A model generated the notes under the pieces. That model saw nothing but the letters and a program-made list of their open reading frames with translations. It was not told the DNA's origin and did not search any database. A DNA stretch of 64,000 bases from the NCBI RefSeq assembly GCF_900156045.1, contig NZ_FTMX01000011.1:1-64000 (forward strand). The letters are read 5' to 3'. Below, piece by piece: positions 15,965 through 24,721 of this stretch (position 1 is its first letter; the number at the start of each line of letters is the position of its first letter). The position numbers and the translations under genes are program-made. The DNA comes from Peribacillus simplex. Lineage in GTDB: Bacteria > Bacillota > Bacilli > Bacillales > DSM-1321.

Positions 15965-16663
15965 TCATTTTCCTTTCTCGCGGAACTCCTTGGGCGTGAT
16001 TCCCTCTATCTTCCGGAATAAAGTGCTGAAATAATGCTGGCTATTGAAACCCGAGTTTTCAGCGACGTCTGATATGCTCCAGCTGGTGTTATTGGTCAAG
16101 GCCCTTTTAGCAGCCTTTATTCTATAGTGCATTAAATATTCCGAAAAGGAAGTGCCGACTTCTTCATGGAATTTCCTGCTTAAATAAGTCGGATTGGTAT
16201 GCACTTCACGAGCGATGTCCGAAAGGGAGAGTTTTTCGGCATAATTTTCATGAATGAATGAAAGCGAATGGTGGATAAGGGTTGAATAGTTATGGGAAGA
16301 TTCCCTTTTGTCATACTTGGCCAGGACTTTATGCAAATCACTTTCTATGACAGGTTTCGTTAAATAATCAACCACGCCTATCCTGATGGATTGCTGGGCA
16401 TAATCGAAACTTTGATGTGCGGTCACCATTATGATTTCGACTTCTTTGTTCAGTGCCCTTAGGTCTTCACCGAATTCAAGACCAGATCGCCCCGGCAGAT
16501 TAATATCCAGGAAAGCGAGGTTGATTTTATGATTTTGATTGAGGGTCAGTGCCTGACAGGCATCAGCAGCTTTGTGAAACTTCCAAAAAGGGTATATGGA
16601 CTGAATCATATATTCCATTTGTTCAAGGACCAATGGTTCGTCATCAACTAATAATACATTCAT
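15965..16663 (-). CDS. Response regulator, CheY-AraC type (YesN-like)
   Basis: The 232-aa protein has a receiver domain (1-120) with acidic pair Asp7/Asp8, phospho-acceptor Asp53 (LAFLDINLPGRSG), MVTAHQSFDYAQQSI and Lys near 103 (DYLTKPV). An AraC-type double helix-turn-helix follows (about 130-228: LSDIAREVHTNPTYLSRKFH, SISDVAENSGFNSQHYFSTL, FRKIEGITPKEFR). Its start overlaps the kinase stop by 4 bp (ATGA). AraC-type regulators bind direct repeats about 21 bp apart, so it is the best local candidate to act at the three direct-repeat promoters at 21.4, 26.2 and 27.9 kb; that link is inference. Confidence 0.9.
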   Translation of the reverse strand: MNVLLVDDEPLVLEQMEYMIQSIYPFWKFHKAADACQALTLNQNHKINLAFLDINLPGRSGLEFGEDLRALNKEVEIIMVTAHQSFDYAQQSIRIGVVDYLTKPVIESDLHKVLAKYDKRESSHNYSTLIHHSLSFIHENYAEKLSLSDIAREVHTNPTYLSRKFHEEVGTSFSEYLMHYRIKAAKRALTNNTSWSISDVAENSGFNSQHYFSTLFRKIEGITPKEFREKGK

Positions 16664-17427
16664 TCCGGCTCCGCCTCCTCCAATTCCTTATCAAAAACCA
16701 GTGGCCATGATACCTCTACCTTAGTTCCCGATTCATTAGAAGCTATATTCAATTGTGCACGGTCATTAAAATACAAATAAAGACGTTTTTTGATATTATC
16801 CAGGCCATGGCCGCCTTCGTCCGTAACGGAAGATTCATTTCCCATTAATCCATTATCCGCCACTTCCAGATATACCGTCTGCGAATCCAGATGGAAACGG
16901 ATATGCAGCAGGGCTTCACCCACTTTTTTTTCCAAACCGTGTTTAAACGAATTCTCCACCAATGTCTGGAGAATGAAGGGTGGGACCAGTGCGATAGATA
17001 ATGGTTCTGGGCACTCCATGTCAATCTTGAGCCGATCACCGAAGCGAAGGGTCTGGATGTCGAGATAATGCTGGGTATACTGGATTTCCTGGGAAAGGGG
17101 GATCAATGGTTCTGATGCTTTATATTTGAATTTCAGGAATTGCGAAAATGCCTCTAATGCACGAATCAATTCAGCCGTCCTGTTCAGGCGGGCCAAGCCC
17201 AGTATGACATTCAGTGTATTGAACAAAAAGTGTGGCTGGATTTGCTGGTTCAATTTATTATACTGTGCTTCTTGCAGTGCTTGCTCCAGGCGGATCTCTT
17301 TGTTTTTATTTTCAAGAAGGTCGATCCTTTTCTCGAATATGAATAGAAATAAAAGAGCGATAGCTCCCATGATGGGAGCTAAAATGAAGAGCATGATAAT
17401 TAATGTGAATCCTTCGTAACTTAGCAT
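16660..17427 (-). CDS. Sensor histidine kinase, LytS/YesM type
   Basis: The 255-aa kinase has one N-terminal membrane helix (8-31), a short coiled-coil linker (KRIDLLENKNKEIRLEQALQ), and the His_kinase domain with phospho-acceptor His66 in QQIQPHFLFNTLNVI. The ATPase domain shows FILQTLVENSFKHGLEKKVG (N box) and GGHGLDNIKKRL (G box). It lacks a large extracytoplasmic sensor, so it may sense via its membrane segment or a partner such as the co-encoded SSS permease. AGAGG precedes the ATG. First gene of the minus-strand operon. Confidence 0.9.
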   Translation of the reverse strand: MLSYEGFTLIIMLFILAPIMGAIALLFLFIFEKRIDLLENKNKEIRLEQALQEAQYNKLNQQIQPHFLFNTLNVILGLARLNRTAELIRALEAFSQFLKFKYKASEPLIPLSQEIQYTQHYLDIQTLRFGDRLKIDMECPEPLSIALVPPFILQTLVENSFKHGLEKKVGEALLHIRFHLDSQTVYLEVADNGLMGNESSVTDEGGHGLDNIKKRLYLYFNDRAQLNIASNESGTKVEVSWPLVFDKELEEAEPE

Positions 17428-17515
17428 GGTGAACCTCTGCTGGTTATATTTTTAAATAACTTGAATTATTCTGTTTATTAGTATCATACTAAAGACCCCT
17501 CCGGAAATCTACAGC

Positions 17516-18505
17516 TTATGACACAATGTGACAAGCCACTTGATGGTTTTGTGCCGATCTTTTTAGTTCAGGCAGCTGTGTTTTGCAGATATCCTGTACA
17601 AAAGGGCACCGTGTATGGAAGCGGCAGCCGCTTGGAGGGTCGATGGGTGAGGGGACATCACCCGTCAATAGGATCCGTTCTCTTTCATGCACAGGATTCG
17701 GTACTGGGATGGCCGATAGCAATGCCCTTGTATATGGATGCTGCGGCTGTTCGAAAATGGACTTTTTATCGGCTATTTCGACTATCTTTCCGAGATACAT
17801 GACCATAACCCGATCCGAGATATGCCTGACCACGCCTAAATCATGTGATATGAAAAGAAAGGTAAGGTCGAACTGGCGCTGTAAGGATTTTAATAAATTC
17901 AGCACTTGCGCTTGAATGGAGACATCCAGTGCAGATACAGCTTCGTCACATATGATCAATTTTGGGTCCACTGCAAGAGCCCGCGCAATGCCGACCCGCT
18001 GTCTCTGGCCGCCGCTGAATTCATGCGGGTATCTTTCCATGGACTCCGGTCTCAGCCCGACATGTCCCAATAATTCTTCAATCCGGCTCTTCCGGTTTTC
18101 TTTAGGTACTACATTTTGGATGGACAAAGCTTCTCCGAGAATTTGGCCGATCGTCTGTCTCGGGTTAAGGGAAGCAAATGGATCTTGAAAAATGACTTGC
18201 AGATCCTTCCTTGTACGCCTCATTTCTTTTTTTCCTAAACTCAGTAAATCCTTATCCTGAAAGTGAATGCTCCCGCTTGTTGGTTCATCCAATCGAAGGA
18301 TGGCCCTTCCGGTAGTCGATTTTCCGCAGCCGGATTCGCCGACTATGCTTAAGGTCTCGCCCTGATGGATATCGAAGGTAATGTCATCGACGGCTTTTAC
18401 ATGATTGATGGTTCTTCCGAAAAACCCGCCCTTGATCGGAAAGTATTGTTTCAATTGATCAACTTTAAGCAGAACCTTTTTCTCTGCAGCTGGTACACCC
18501 ATCAT
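17516..18505 (-). CDS. Dipeptide/oligopeptide-type ABC transporter ATPase (OppF/DppF-like)
   Basis: The 329-aa protein is an OppF-type subunit: [20 protein letters not shown] at the N-terminus, Walker [16 protein letters not shown], the Q-loop region [16 protein letters not shown], signature [14 protein letters not shown], Walker [13 protein letters not shown] and the C-terminal oligo_HPY region ([10 protein letters not shown], which carries Cys residues). It hydrolyses ATP to drive import with the D/B/C subunits. Its ATG shares one base with the OppD stop (TAATG). Last gene of a four-gene operon running from 21375. Confidence 0.9.
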   Translation of the reverse strand: MMGVPAAEKKVLLKVDQLKQYFPIKGGFFGRTINHVKAVDDITFDIHQGETLSIVGESGCGKSTTGRAILRLDEPTSGSIHFQDKDLLSLGKKEMRRTRKDLQVIFQDPFASLNPRQTIGQILGEALSIQNVVPKENRKSRIEELLGHVGLRPESMERYPHEFSGGQRQRVGIARALAVDPKLIICDEAVSALDVSIQAQVLNLLKSLQRQFDLTFLFISHDLGVVRHISDRVMVMYLGKIVEIADKKSIFEQPQHPYTRALLSAIPVPNPVHERERILLTGDVPSPIDPPSGCRFHTRCPFVQDICKTQLPELKRSAQNHQVACHIVS

Positions 18506-19527
18506 TACATTCCCACCTTCTCTTGAGCGTCATATTCCTTCTCCCATTGAGGGGTGAACATCCAGCAGCTGACCTCGGTGCTTGGGCCGATAGCTTGGAG
18601 ATCCGGTACGGCTTGTTCACAAATGCCCCTCGCATGTGCACAGCGGGGAGCGAAGCTGCAGCCCTTGGGCATGTTGTAAGGACTTGGAACGGTCCCGGGG
18701 ATTGTAGTCAGTTCTTCCTGGTCCATGTCCAGACGCGGAAGGGAGTTCAATAAGCCAATCGTGTATGGATGTTTTGGGTTTGTGAATATTTCCTTGGCCA
18801 AAGTGTATTCGACGATTTTTCCTGCGTACATGACGGCAACCCGATCACAGGTTTCATATACGACACCCAAATCATGAGTGATCAAAATGACAGCCGTCCC
18901 GAAATCCTTTTGCAGCGTCTTGATCAGTTCAAGGATTTGGGCTTGGATCGTCACATCCAGTGCTGTTGTAGGTTCATCCGCTATTAGAACCTCAGGGTGG
19001 CAGGCAAGTGCCATGGCAATCATGACCCTTTGCCTCATTCCGCCGCTTAGCTCATGCGGCTCCTGTTTTGCCCTTTTTTCGGGTGAGGGGATGCCGACGA
19101 GCCGAAGCATGTCGACCGCTTTATTCCATGCTTCCTTTTTTCCCAGCTTTTGATGGAGCCGGATCGCTTCCGCAATTTGCTCGCCCGCTGGATATACGGG
19201 ATTCAATGATGTCATCGGCTCCTGAAATATCATCGAAATTTCATTCCCGCGTATGGACCGCATCTGCTTTTCAGACTTCGTAAGCAAATCCTCCCCTTTA
19301 AAAAGGATGCTGCCACCGGCAATCTTGCCGGGGGGCGATGGAATGAGCCTTAATAATGATAGCGATGTTATGCTTTTCCCGCTTCCGGACTCCCCGACGA
19401 TTCCAAGCGTTTCCCCTTTATTAAGGGAGAAACTGATTCCGTTGACCGCTTTACTCGTTCCTTCGTCAGTGAAAAAGTGGGTTTGCAGATTTTTTACCTC
19501 CAGTATTTTATCATCAACCTGTTTCAT
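18505..19527 (-). CDS. Dipeptide/oligopeptide-type ABC transporter ATPase (OppD/DppD-like)
   Basis: The 340-aa subunit shows Walker [32 protein letters not shown], signature [14 protein letters not shown], Walker [17 protein letters not shown], switch His (LITHDLGVV) and the oligo_HPY tail ([15 protein letters not shown]). The start is placed at 19527 because TAAGGAGGT, which contains the stop of the preceding permease, sits 6 nt upstream; ATGs at 19530 and 19533 are too close. Pairs with the OppF-like ATPase. Confidence 0.9.
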   Translation of the reverse strand: MKQVDDKILEVKNLQTHFFTDEGTSKAVNGISFSLNKGETLGIVGESGSGKSITSLSLLRLIPSPPGKIAGGSILFKGEDLLTKSEKQMRSIRGNEISMIFQEPMTSLNPVYPAGEQIAEAIRLHQKLGKKEAWNKAVDMLRLVGIPSPEKRAKQEPHELSGGMRQRVMIAMALACHPEVLIADEPTTALDVTIQAQILELIKTLQKDFGTAVILITHDLGVVYETCDRVAVMYAGKIVEYTLAKEIFTNPKHPYTIGLLNSLPRLDMDQEELTTIPGTVPSPYNMPKGCSFAPRCAHARGICEQAVPDLQAIGPSTEVSCWMFTPQWEKEYDAQEKVGM

Positions 19528-19539
19528 CATCATACCTCC

Positions 19540-20460
19540 TTAGTTCAAGTCTATTCTTTTGTTAAAGTATCGATAGAGGACATCCACTGCCAAATTCATG
19601 AATACGAAGATAACGGAAGCGATGAGGACCCCGCCTTGGACCATCGGCAAATCCCTCGTTCTGATTGCATCGACTATCAATCTCCCAAGTCCATTGATGG
19701 CAAAAACGGACTCTGTCAATACTGTGCCGCCAAGGAGTGCACCGAACTGGAGGCCAACGACTGTAATGACGGGGATAAGCGCATTTTTCAGGCCATGTTT
19801 ATAAATGATGATATATTCTTTCAATCCTTTGGCTCTTGCGGTCCGGATGTAGTCCTGGCGAACGACTTCAAGCATGCTCGACCTGGTCATCCTGGCGACA
19901 ATGGCCGCTCCGCCGGCCCCAAGGGTTATGGCTGGGAGTATCATGTGGCTGAAAGTTCCCCAACCTGAAACCGGAAACAAATGAAGGTTTACGGAAAAGA
20001 AGTAGATAAGCATGAGGCCCAGCCAAAAACTAGGTAACGAGATTCCCAGTAAAGCAACGATCATGATGGAAATGTCAGCTGCCGAGTATTGCTTGGTGGC
20101 CGAGATGATTCCTGCGATCATTCCAAGCACGACCGTTATGAAAATGCTTGCAAGTGCCAGTTCAAGGGTGATGGGCAAACGGACCATGATTTCGTCCAAA
20201 ACAGGGCGGCTGCTGCGGAGGGATTCCCCGAAGTCACCTTGAACGGCATGAAGGACATAGTCGACGTATTGATAGAGGATTGGACGATCCAAGCCAAGCT
20301 CATGCCGCAGCGATTCAATCGTTTCTTTAGTCGCTCCTTCACCTGCAAGCAGTGTCGCCGGGTCTCCCGGGACCATTTGCATGATGAGGAACACAACAAG
20401 ACTTACTCCCAGTAATACCGGTATGGTTTGAAGTACCCGTCGGATAATGAATACGAACAT
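19540..20460 (-). CDS. Dipeptide/oligopeptide-type ABC permease (DppB/OppB-like)
   Basis: The 306-aa integral membrane protein has six membrane segments and the family start MFVFIIRRVLQTIPVLLGVS. It also has DPATLLAGEGATKE, YVLHAVQGDFGES and the EAA-type loop RQDYIRTARAKGLKEYIIIY, which contacts the ATPases. It forms the channel with the DppC-like permease. GGAGAG lies upstream of the ATG and 12 bp separate it from the previous gene. Confidence 0.9.
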   Translation of the reverse strand: MFVFIIRRVLQTIPVLLGVSLVVFLIMQMVPGDPATLLAGEGATKETIESLRHELGLDRPILYQYVDYVLHAVQGDFGESLRSSRPVLDEIMVRLPITLELALASIFITVVLGMIAGIISATKQYSAADISIMIVALLGISLPSFWLGLMLIYFFSVNLHLFPVSGWGTFSHMILPAITLGAGGAAIVARMTRSSMLEVVRQDYIRTARAKGLKEYIIIYKHGLKNALIPVITVVGLQFGALLGGTVLTESVFAINGLGRLIVDAIRTRDLPMVQGGVLIASVIFVFMNLAVDVLYRYFNKRIDLN

Positions 20461-20472
20461 TTTCTCTCCTCC

Positions 20473-21375
20473 TTATTTTTTCATTCTTGGATCCAGGGCA
20501 TCTCTAAGTCCATCCCCGAAGATGTTGAAACCAAGTACCAGTGTTGATATCGCTATCCCCGGAAACAAAGCGATGTGGGGGGCGCTGAACAAATAATCCC
20601 GACCGCTGCTCAGCATCGCTCCCCATTCTGGAGAAGGCGGCTGGGCTCCCAGGCCCAGAAATGATAATCCGGCTGCCGACAGAATGGCAGTTGCCAGACG
20701 TAATGTGGCTTGAACGATGACAGGTGATAGAATATTCGGAAAAATATGCTTGCATATGATCGTGATGTCAGTGGCTCCCAATGCACGAATGGCATCGATA
20801 TATTCCAGCTTCCTGACTGACAATGTGGAACCGCGTACAATCCGGGCGAACATCGGTATGGAAAAGACGCCGACCGCTACCATTACATTGATTAAACTTG
20901 GACCAAGGGCACTGATGATGGCAAGAGCAAGCAAAATTCCCGGGAAAGCCAGCAGAACATCGACAATCCTCATGATGACGGTATCGATCCATTTTCCGTA
21001 ATACCCGGCAGTTAACCCGAGGAGTATCCCAATGAACGCCCCGAAGAATACAGAGACAAACCCGACCGTTAATGAAAGCCTTGTCCCATATAATAATCTG
21101 CTTAAAATATCCCTTCCCTTATCATCCGTACCCATCAAATGTTCGGCCGATGGAGGCTGGAGTTTGTTGACTAAGTCAATTTCATACGGATCCTGCGGTG
21201 AGATCAAAGGTGCAAAGATAGCCAATAAAATATAAAAAATTACGATATACCCGCCTACCAATGCCAATTTATTTCGTTTGAATTTTTTATAAAAGGCTTT
21301 CCAGTGTCTTAGTTTCGGAGATTTTCTTTCGTTTACATTCAATTCGGTATTATTGATTACGACCTCTGGCTTCAT
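20473..21375 (-). CDS. Dipeptide/oligopeptide-type ABC permease (DppC/OppC-like)
   Basis: The 300-aa permease carries the N-terminal cytoplasmic OppC_N segment (RHWKAFYKKFKRNKLALVGG), HLMGTDDKGRDILSRLLYGT, the EAA loop (KLEYIDAIRALGATDITIIC) and the C-terminal GDGLRDALDPRMKK. ATG 21375 is chosen for its AAAGGAGG box 7 nt upstream; an upstream ATG at 21411 lacks one. It heads the transporter operon and is divergent from the binding-protein gene at 21586, so both may be controlled from the direct-repeat region between them. Confidence 0.9.
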   Translation of the reverse strand: MKPEVVINNTELNVNERKSPKLRHWKAFYKKFKRNKLALVGGYIVIFYILLAIFAPLISPQDPYEIDLVNKLQPPSAEHLMGTDDKGRDILSRLLYGTRLSLTVGFVSVFFGAFIGILLGLTAGYYGKWIDTVIMRIVDVLLAFPGILLALAIISALGPSLINVMVAVGVFSIPMFARIVRGSTLSVRKLEYIDAIRALGATDITIICKHIFPNILSPVIVQATLRLATAILSAAGLSFLGLGAQPPSPEWGAMLSSGRDYLFSAPHIALFPGIAISTLVLGFNIFGDGLRDALDPRMKK

Positions 21376-21445
21376 TGGACTTCCTCCTTTTCTTTCATTC
21401 AATTTATTCAAAAAAGGAATTGAAGTAAATATGATGAGGAAAAGC

Positions 21446-21509
21446 AGTAAAGATAATTAAAAAATGAGTAAAGATTCTGAAAATATAAAATTTTATTTTT
21501 TTTTATAAT
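21446..21509 (+). promoter_or_regulatory. Direct-repeat-controlled promoter (copy 1)
   Basis: AGTAAAGAT at 21446-21454 is repeated at 21467-21475, exactly 21 bp apart. The second repeat is followed by TCTGAAAA and, after 28 bp, by a TATAAT at 21504-21509. There is no good -35 box, so an activator is expected. A third, weaker unit AGTAAATAT lies at 21424. The same geometry occurs at 26217-26280 and 27948-28011. Confidence 0.75.
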
Positions 21510-21585
21510 TTACAGTAAGCCCGATGTACCCATAGCTGAAAGTTACTTGGAGAAACAAAGGGAGGATGAAAAGGGAGGAAATAGA

Positions 21586-23142
21586 ATGAGAAAAGGTATG
21601 ATTGGGTTGCTTTTTGCCTCTTTATTAGGCATCTCATCCGTTTTATCAGGGTGTGCAACAGAACAAACCGGCAGCAAGGAAACAGAGGAAAAAGCGAAAG
21701 AAGGAGGAACGCTGATCGTCGCGCGATTATCTGACGCGACCACCTTGGACCCTCATTTCATAACAGACATTCCATCGGCAAACGTCATTTATGAAAAGGT
21801 TTATCAAACATTGGTCGTTCCTGACAAAAACATGGATCCTAAACCGCTGCTCGCAAAAGAGTGGAAACAGCTGGATGATGTCACGTGGGAGTTTAAATTG
21901 CAGGAGGGAGTCAAATTCCATGATGGGGCCCCATTCAATGCCGAAGCGGTGAAAACCAATTTCGACAGGATACTGGACCCGGCAACAGCTTCTCCTCAGG
22001 CTGGTAAATTGGAAATGATCAAAGAAATTAAAGTCGTTGACGAAACGACCGTACAATTCAAGCTGAAATATCCTTATGCTCCGCTGTTATCGATTTTAGT
22101 GAGTAATGAAGGAAGCATCATCAGCCCTAAAGCGATTAAGGAAAATAGTGACAAACTGGCTCAAAACCCCGTTGGGACAGGGCCATTCGTTTTTAAATCG
22201 TGGAAGCCTGGTGAAGAAATCACACTTTCGAAAAACAAGGATTACTGGGGGGACAAGCCTAAGATCGATGGGGTGGTATTCAAGGTTGTCCCTGAAGATG
22301 CCACGAGGATTGCGATGATTGAAACGGGTGAAGCACATGTGACAGATCAAGTGCCAGTGACGGAGATAGATAGGATCGAAGCTTCGGGCACGATGGATTT
22401 ATATCGCACGGAGGGACTTGCCGTTGAATACTTAAGCTTCAATGTTAAGAAAAAACCTTTTGATGATGTGCGGGTCCGCAAGGCGGTCGCTCATGCCATC
22501 GAGGTGGATTCCATTATCAAAGGGGTTTATAACGACGTCGGTACGAGGGCAAATTCAACAATGAGCCCAAAGGTGTTTGGATATGATCCGGATATAAAAG
22601 GCTACGACTATGATATTAATGAATCGAAGAAGCTCTTGACTGAAGCGGGGGTCAAGGATGGTTTGGAGTTTACACTGACGACGAGTGATCGTAAGGAAAG
22701 GATCAATATGGCCGAGGTGATCCAATCCCAGTTAAAAGGAATTGGAATCAAGGTCAAGATTCAAGTCCTTGAGTATGGGGCTTACATTGATGCGACAGCC
22801 AAGGGCGAGCACCAGGTAGCGATAGGCGGCTGGGGCAATGCTACCGGTGATGGAGATTATAATCAATTCAATCTTTTCAATAGCAAATCCCAAGGTGCTG
22901 CGGGAAATAGTTCATTCTACAGCAACCCGGAAGTGGATAAATTGATTGAAAATGCACGTAAAGAATCGGATGGCGATAAACGTAAGGAACTGTATTCCAA
23001 GGCACAAGCCATTGAAAGGGAAGAAGTTCCATATGTTCCGATCCGTAACTATGAGCACTTGGCCGTATATGGCGGGACGGTTAAAGGACTTTGGCTGAAT
23101 CCGGCAAATTATTTAATGCTTGATGACGTAACCGTGAAGTAG
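21586..23142 (+). CDS. ABC transporter substrate-binding lipoprotein, family 5 (Dpp/Opp type), copy 1
   Basis: The 518-aa protein has a lipoprotein signal (KGMIGLLFASLLGISSVLSG, lipid-modified Cys23) and SBP_bac_5 motifs: TLDPHFITDIPSANVIYEKV, LLAKEWKQLDDVTWEFKL, GVKFHDGAPFNAEAVKTNF and NPVGTGPFVFKSW. It would capture the solute outside the membrane for the DppBCDF-like transporter encoded divergently. A paralogue lies at 26321. ATG 21586 follows GGGAGGAAATAGA; a longer frame from 21547 lacks a good site. It leads an operon with two amidohydrolases, which suggests the imported solute is an amide, ureide or related heterocycle rather than a peptide. Confidence 0.9.
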   Translation: MRKGMIGLLFASLLGISSVLSGCATEQTGSKETEEKAKEGGTLIVARLSDATTLDPHFITDIPSANVIYEKVYQTLVVPDKNMDPKPLLAKEWKQLDDVTWEFKLQEGVKFHDGAPFNAEAVKTNFDRILDPATASPQAGKLEMIKEIKVVDETTVQFKLKYPYAPLLSILVSNEGSIISPKAIKENSDKLAQNPVGTGPFVFKSWKPGEEITLSKNKDYWGDKPKIDGVVFKVVPEDATRIAMIETGEAHVTDQVPVTEIDRIEASGTMDLYRTEGLAVEYLSFNVKKKPFDDVRVRKAVAHAIEVDSIIKGVYNDVGTRANSTMSPKVFGYDPDIKGYDYDINESKKLLTEAGVKDGLEFTLTTSDRKERINMAEVIQSQLKGIGIKVKIQVLEYGAYIDATAKGEHQVAIGGWGNATGDGDYNQFNLFNSKSQGAAGNSSFYSNPEVDKLIENARKESDGDKRKELYSKAQAIEREEVPYVPIRNYEHLAVYGGTVKGLWLNPANYLMLDDVTVK

Positions 23143-23208
23143 GAATTCATCACAAAAGGAAGGCAGCATAAGGATGTTATGCTGTCTTCTCAATTAGGAG
23201 GGGAAAAT

Positions 23209-24720
23209 ATGATAGATTTACTGCTAACCCATGGGACCGTGATAACCATGGATCAAAACAGGAGAATTCTGCCGGATGGAGCGGTCGCCATACATCAAGG
23301 AAGGATTTTAGCCGTTGATTCAAGCGAAAAACTGAAATTGCAGTATGAGGCTGTAAAAGTCATCGATTGCAGCCATCAATGCATATTGCCGGGATTGATA
23401 GATGTTCATGGGCATGGGGGACATTCCATGTTCAAAACGATCGCAATGGAAAATATTGATTTTTGGATGCCCATCATGACGAATGCGTACAAGCATTTTG
23501 TTACAGATGACTTTTGGTACTACGAAGGAAAGCTATCCTCCCTTGAGAGATTAAAGGCGGGCGTGACAACCGGTGTGAGCGTGTTAGGTTCCATGCCGCG
23601 GTCCGATGAACCCATTTTTGCCCTCAATCATGCAAAAGCATACGCCGAAGTGGGAATCAGGGAAGTGGTATGCACGGGTCCTTGCAACCCTCCATGGCCC
23701 CATTCATTCAGCAGGTGGATCGACGGAAAGAGAGTGGTGAAGGAAGTTACCTATGAAGAAGTGCTACAGGGGGCGGAAGCTGTAATCGAGGCGCTGAACC
23801 ATGCGAATGAAGACCGCACGAGAGCATTCATTACGCCATTTGTCATCGTGACATCCGTGGATCCCTCAAATCCCACATCTCCTGACAGGCTTTATGGGCT
23901 GAATGATCATGACCTTTATCAAGCGAAGAAAATAAGGGAGATTGCCAGGAAATATAATACACGCATTCACTCTGATGCCTTTGGCGGGATGATTCATTTG
24001 GCGATACAGGATAAGGAAAATGCCCTATTGGGTCCAGATGTCCATTTACAGCACTGTCGGGGCATTTCCTTCGATGAGGCAAGAATACTGGCAGAAACAG
24101 GTACCAACGTCAGTGCATCACCTGGATTTGGCCAGGTTCATGCCCGTACCCCGATAACTGAATTATTGGAGATGGGTGCAACTGTGGCAATCTCCACGGA
24201 TGGGACTTCCCCTTCCACAAGTTTCGATATGTTTCAGGCAATGAGGAAAACACAGTTTGTTCACCAGGCAGCGCTTAGGGACTACTATTATTTACCCCCA
24301 GGCAAGCTGTTGGAAATGATCACGATAGATGCTGCGAAATGCATTGGCTGGGATGATGAAATAGGCTCCATTGAGATCGGGAAAAAAGCGGATGTCATTA
24401 CGGTCAATCTGCATCAGCCTCATCTGACCCCCGAATTCATGCATGTTCATCGGCTTGTATTTCAAGCAGTGGCGAATGATGTGGAGCATGTCATCGTGGA
24501 TGGGAAATTGATTATGGAAGGGAGGAATGTACGGACGGTCCATGAAAGTACAGTGCTTGATGAAGCGAATGAGGAGGCCTTTTCAACGATTAAGCGTGCG
24601 GGGCTCGAAAAGTATATGCAACCGACGAAATATTTCTGGGGCCATGCCAGGGCATATGTAGATGAAAAGCGATATGACGAACGAGAAGAAGACGCTGCCG
24701 CGATGGTGAAAGGGGAATAA
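23209..24720 (+). CDS. Amidohydrolase, ATZ/TRZ-like metal-dependent hydrolase
   Basis: The 503-aa enzyme has the composite beta-sandwich and TIM-barrel plan. Metal ligands are visible: His67 and His69 (PGLIDVHGHGG), His254 (RIHSDAF), His282 (LQHCRGI) and Asp331 (ISTDGTSP). The C-terminal GSIEIGKKADVITVNLHQPH closes the sandwich domain. Enzymes of this group deaminate or dechlorinate heterocycles or hydrolyse cyclic amides; the substrate here is unknown. ATG 23209 follows AGGAGGGG. The next gene starts 1 bp after its stop. The hairpin-like AGGCAGCATAAGGATGTTAT before it may be structural. Confidence 0.85.
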   Translation: MIDLLLTHGTVITMDQNRRILPDGAVAIHQGRILAVDSSEKLKLQYEAVKVIDCSHQCILPGLIDVHGHGGHSMFKTIAMENIDFWMPIMTNAYKHFVTDDFWYYEGKLSSLERLKAGVTTGVSVLGSMPRSDEPIFALNHAKAYAEVGIREVVCTGPCNPPWPHSFSRWIDGKRVVKEVTYEEVLQGAEAVIEALNHANEDRTRAFITPFVIVTSVDPSNPTSPDRLYGLNDHDLYQAKKIREIARKYNTRIHSDAFGGMIHLAIQDKENALLGPDVHLQHCRGISFDEARILAETGTNVSASPGFGQVHARTPITELLEMGATVAISTDGTSPSTSFDMFQAMRKTQFVHQAALRDYYYLPPGKLLEMITIDAAKCIGWDDEIGSIEIGKKADVITVNLHQPHLTPEFMHVHRLVFQAVANDVEHVIVDGKLIMEGRNVRTVHESTVLDEANEEAFSTIKRAGLEKYMQPTKYFWGHARAYVDEKRYDEREEDAAAMVKGE

Positions 24721-24721
24721 G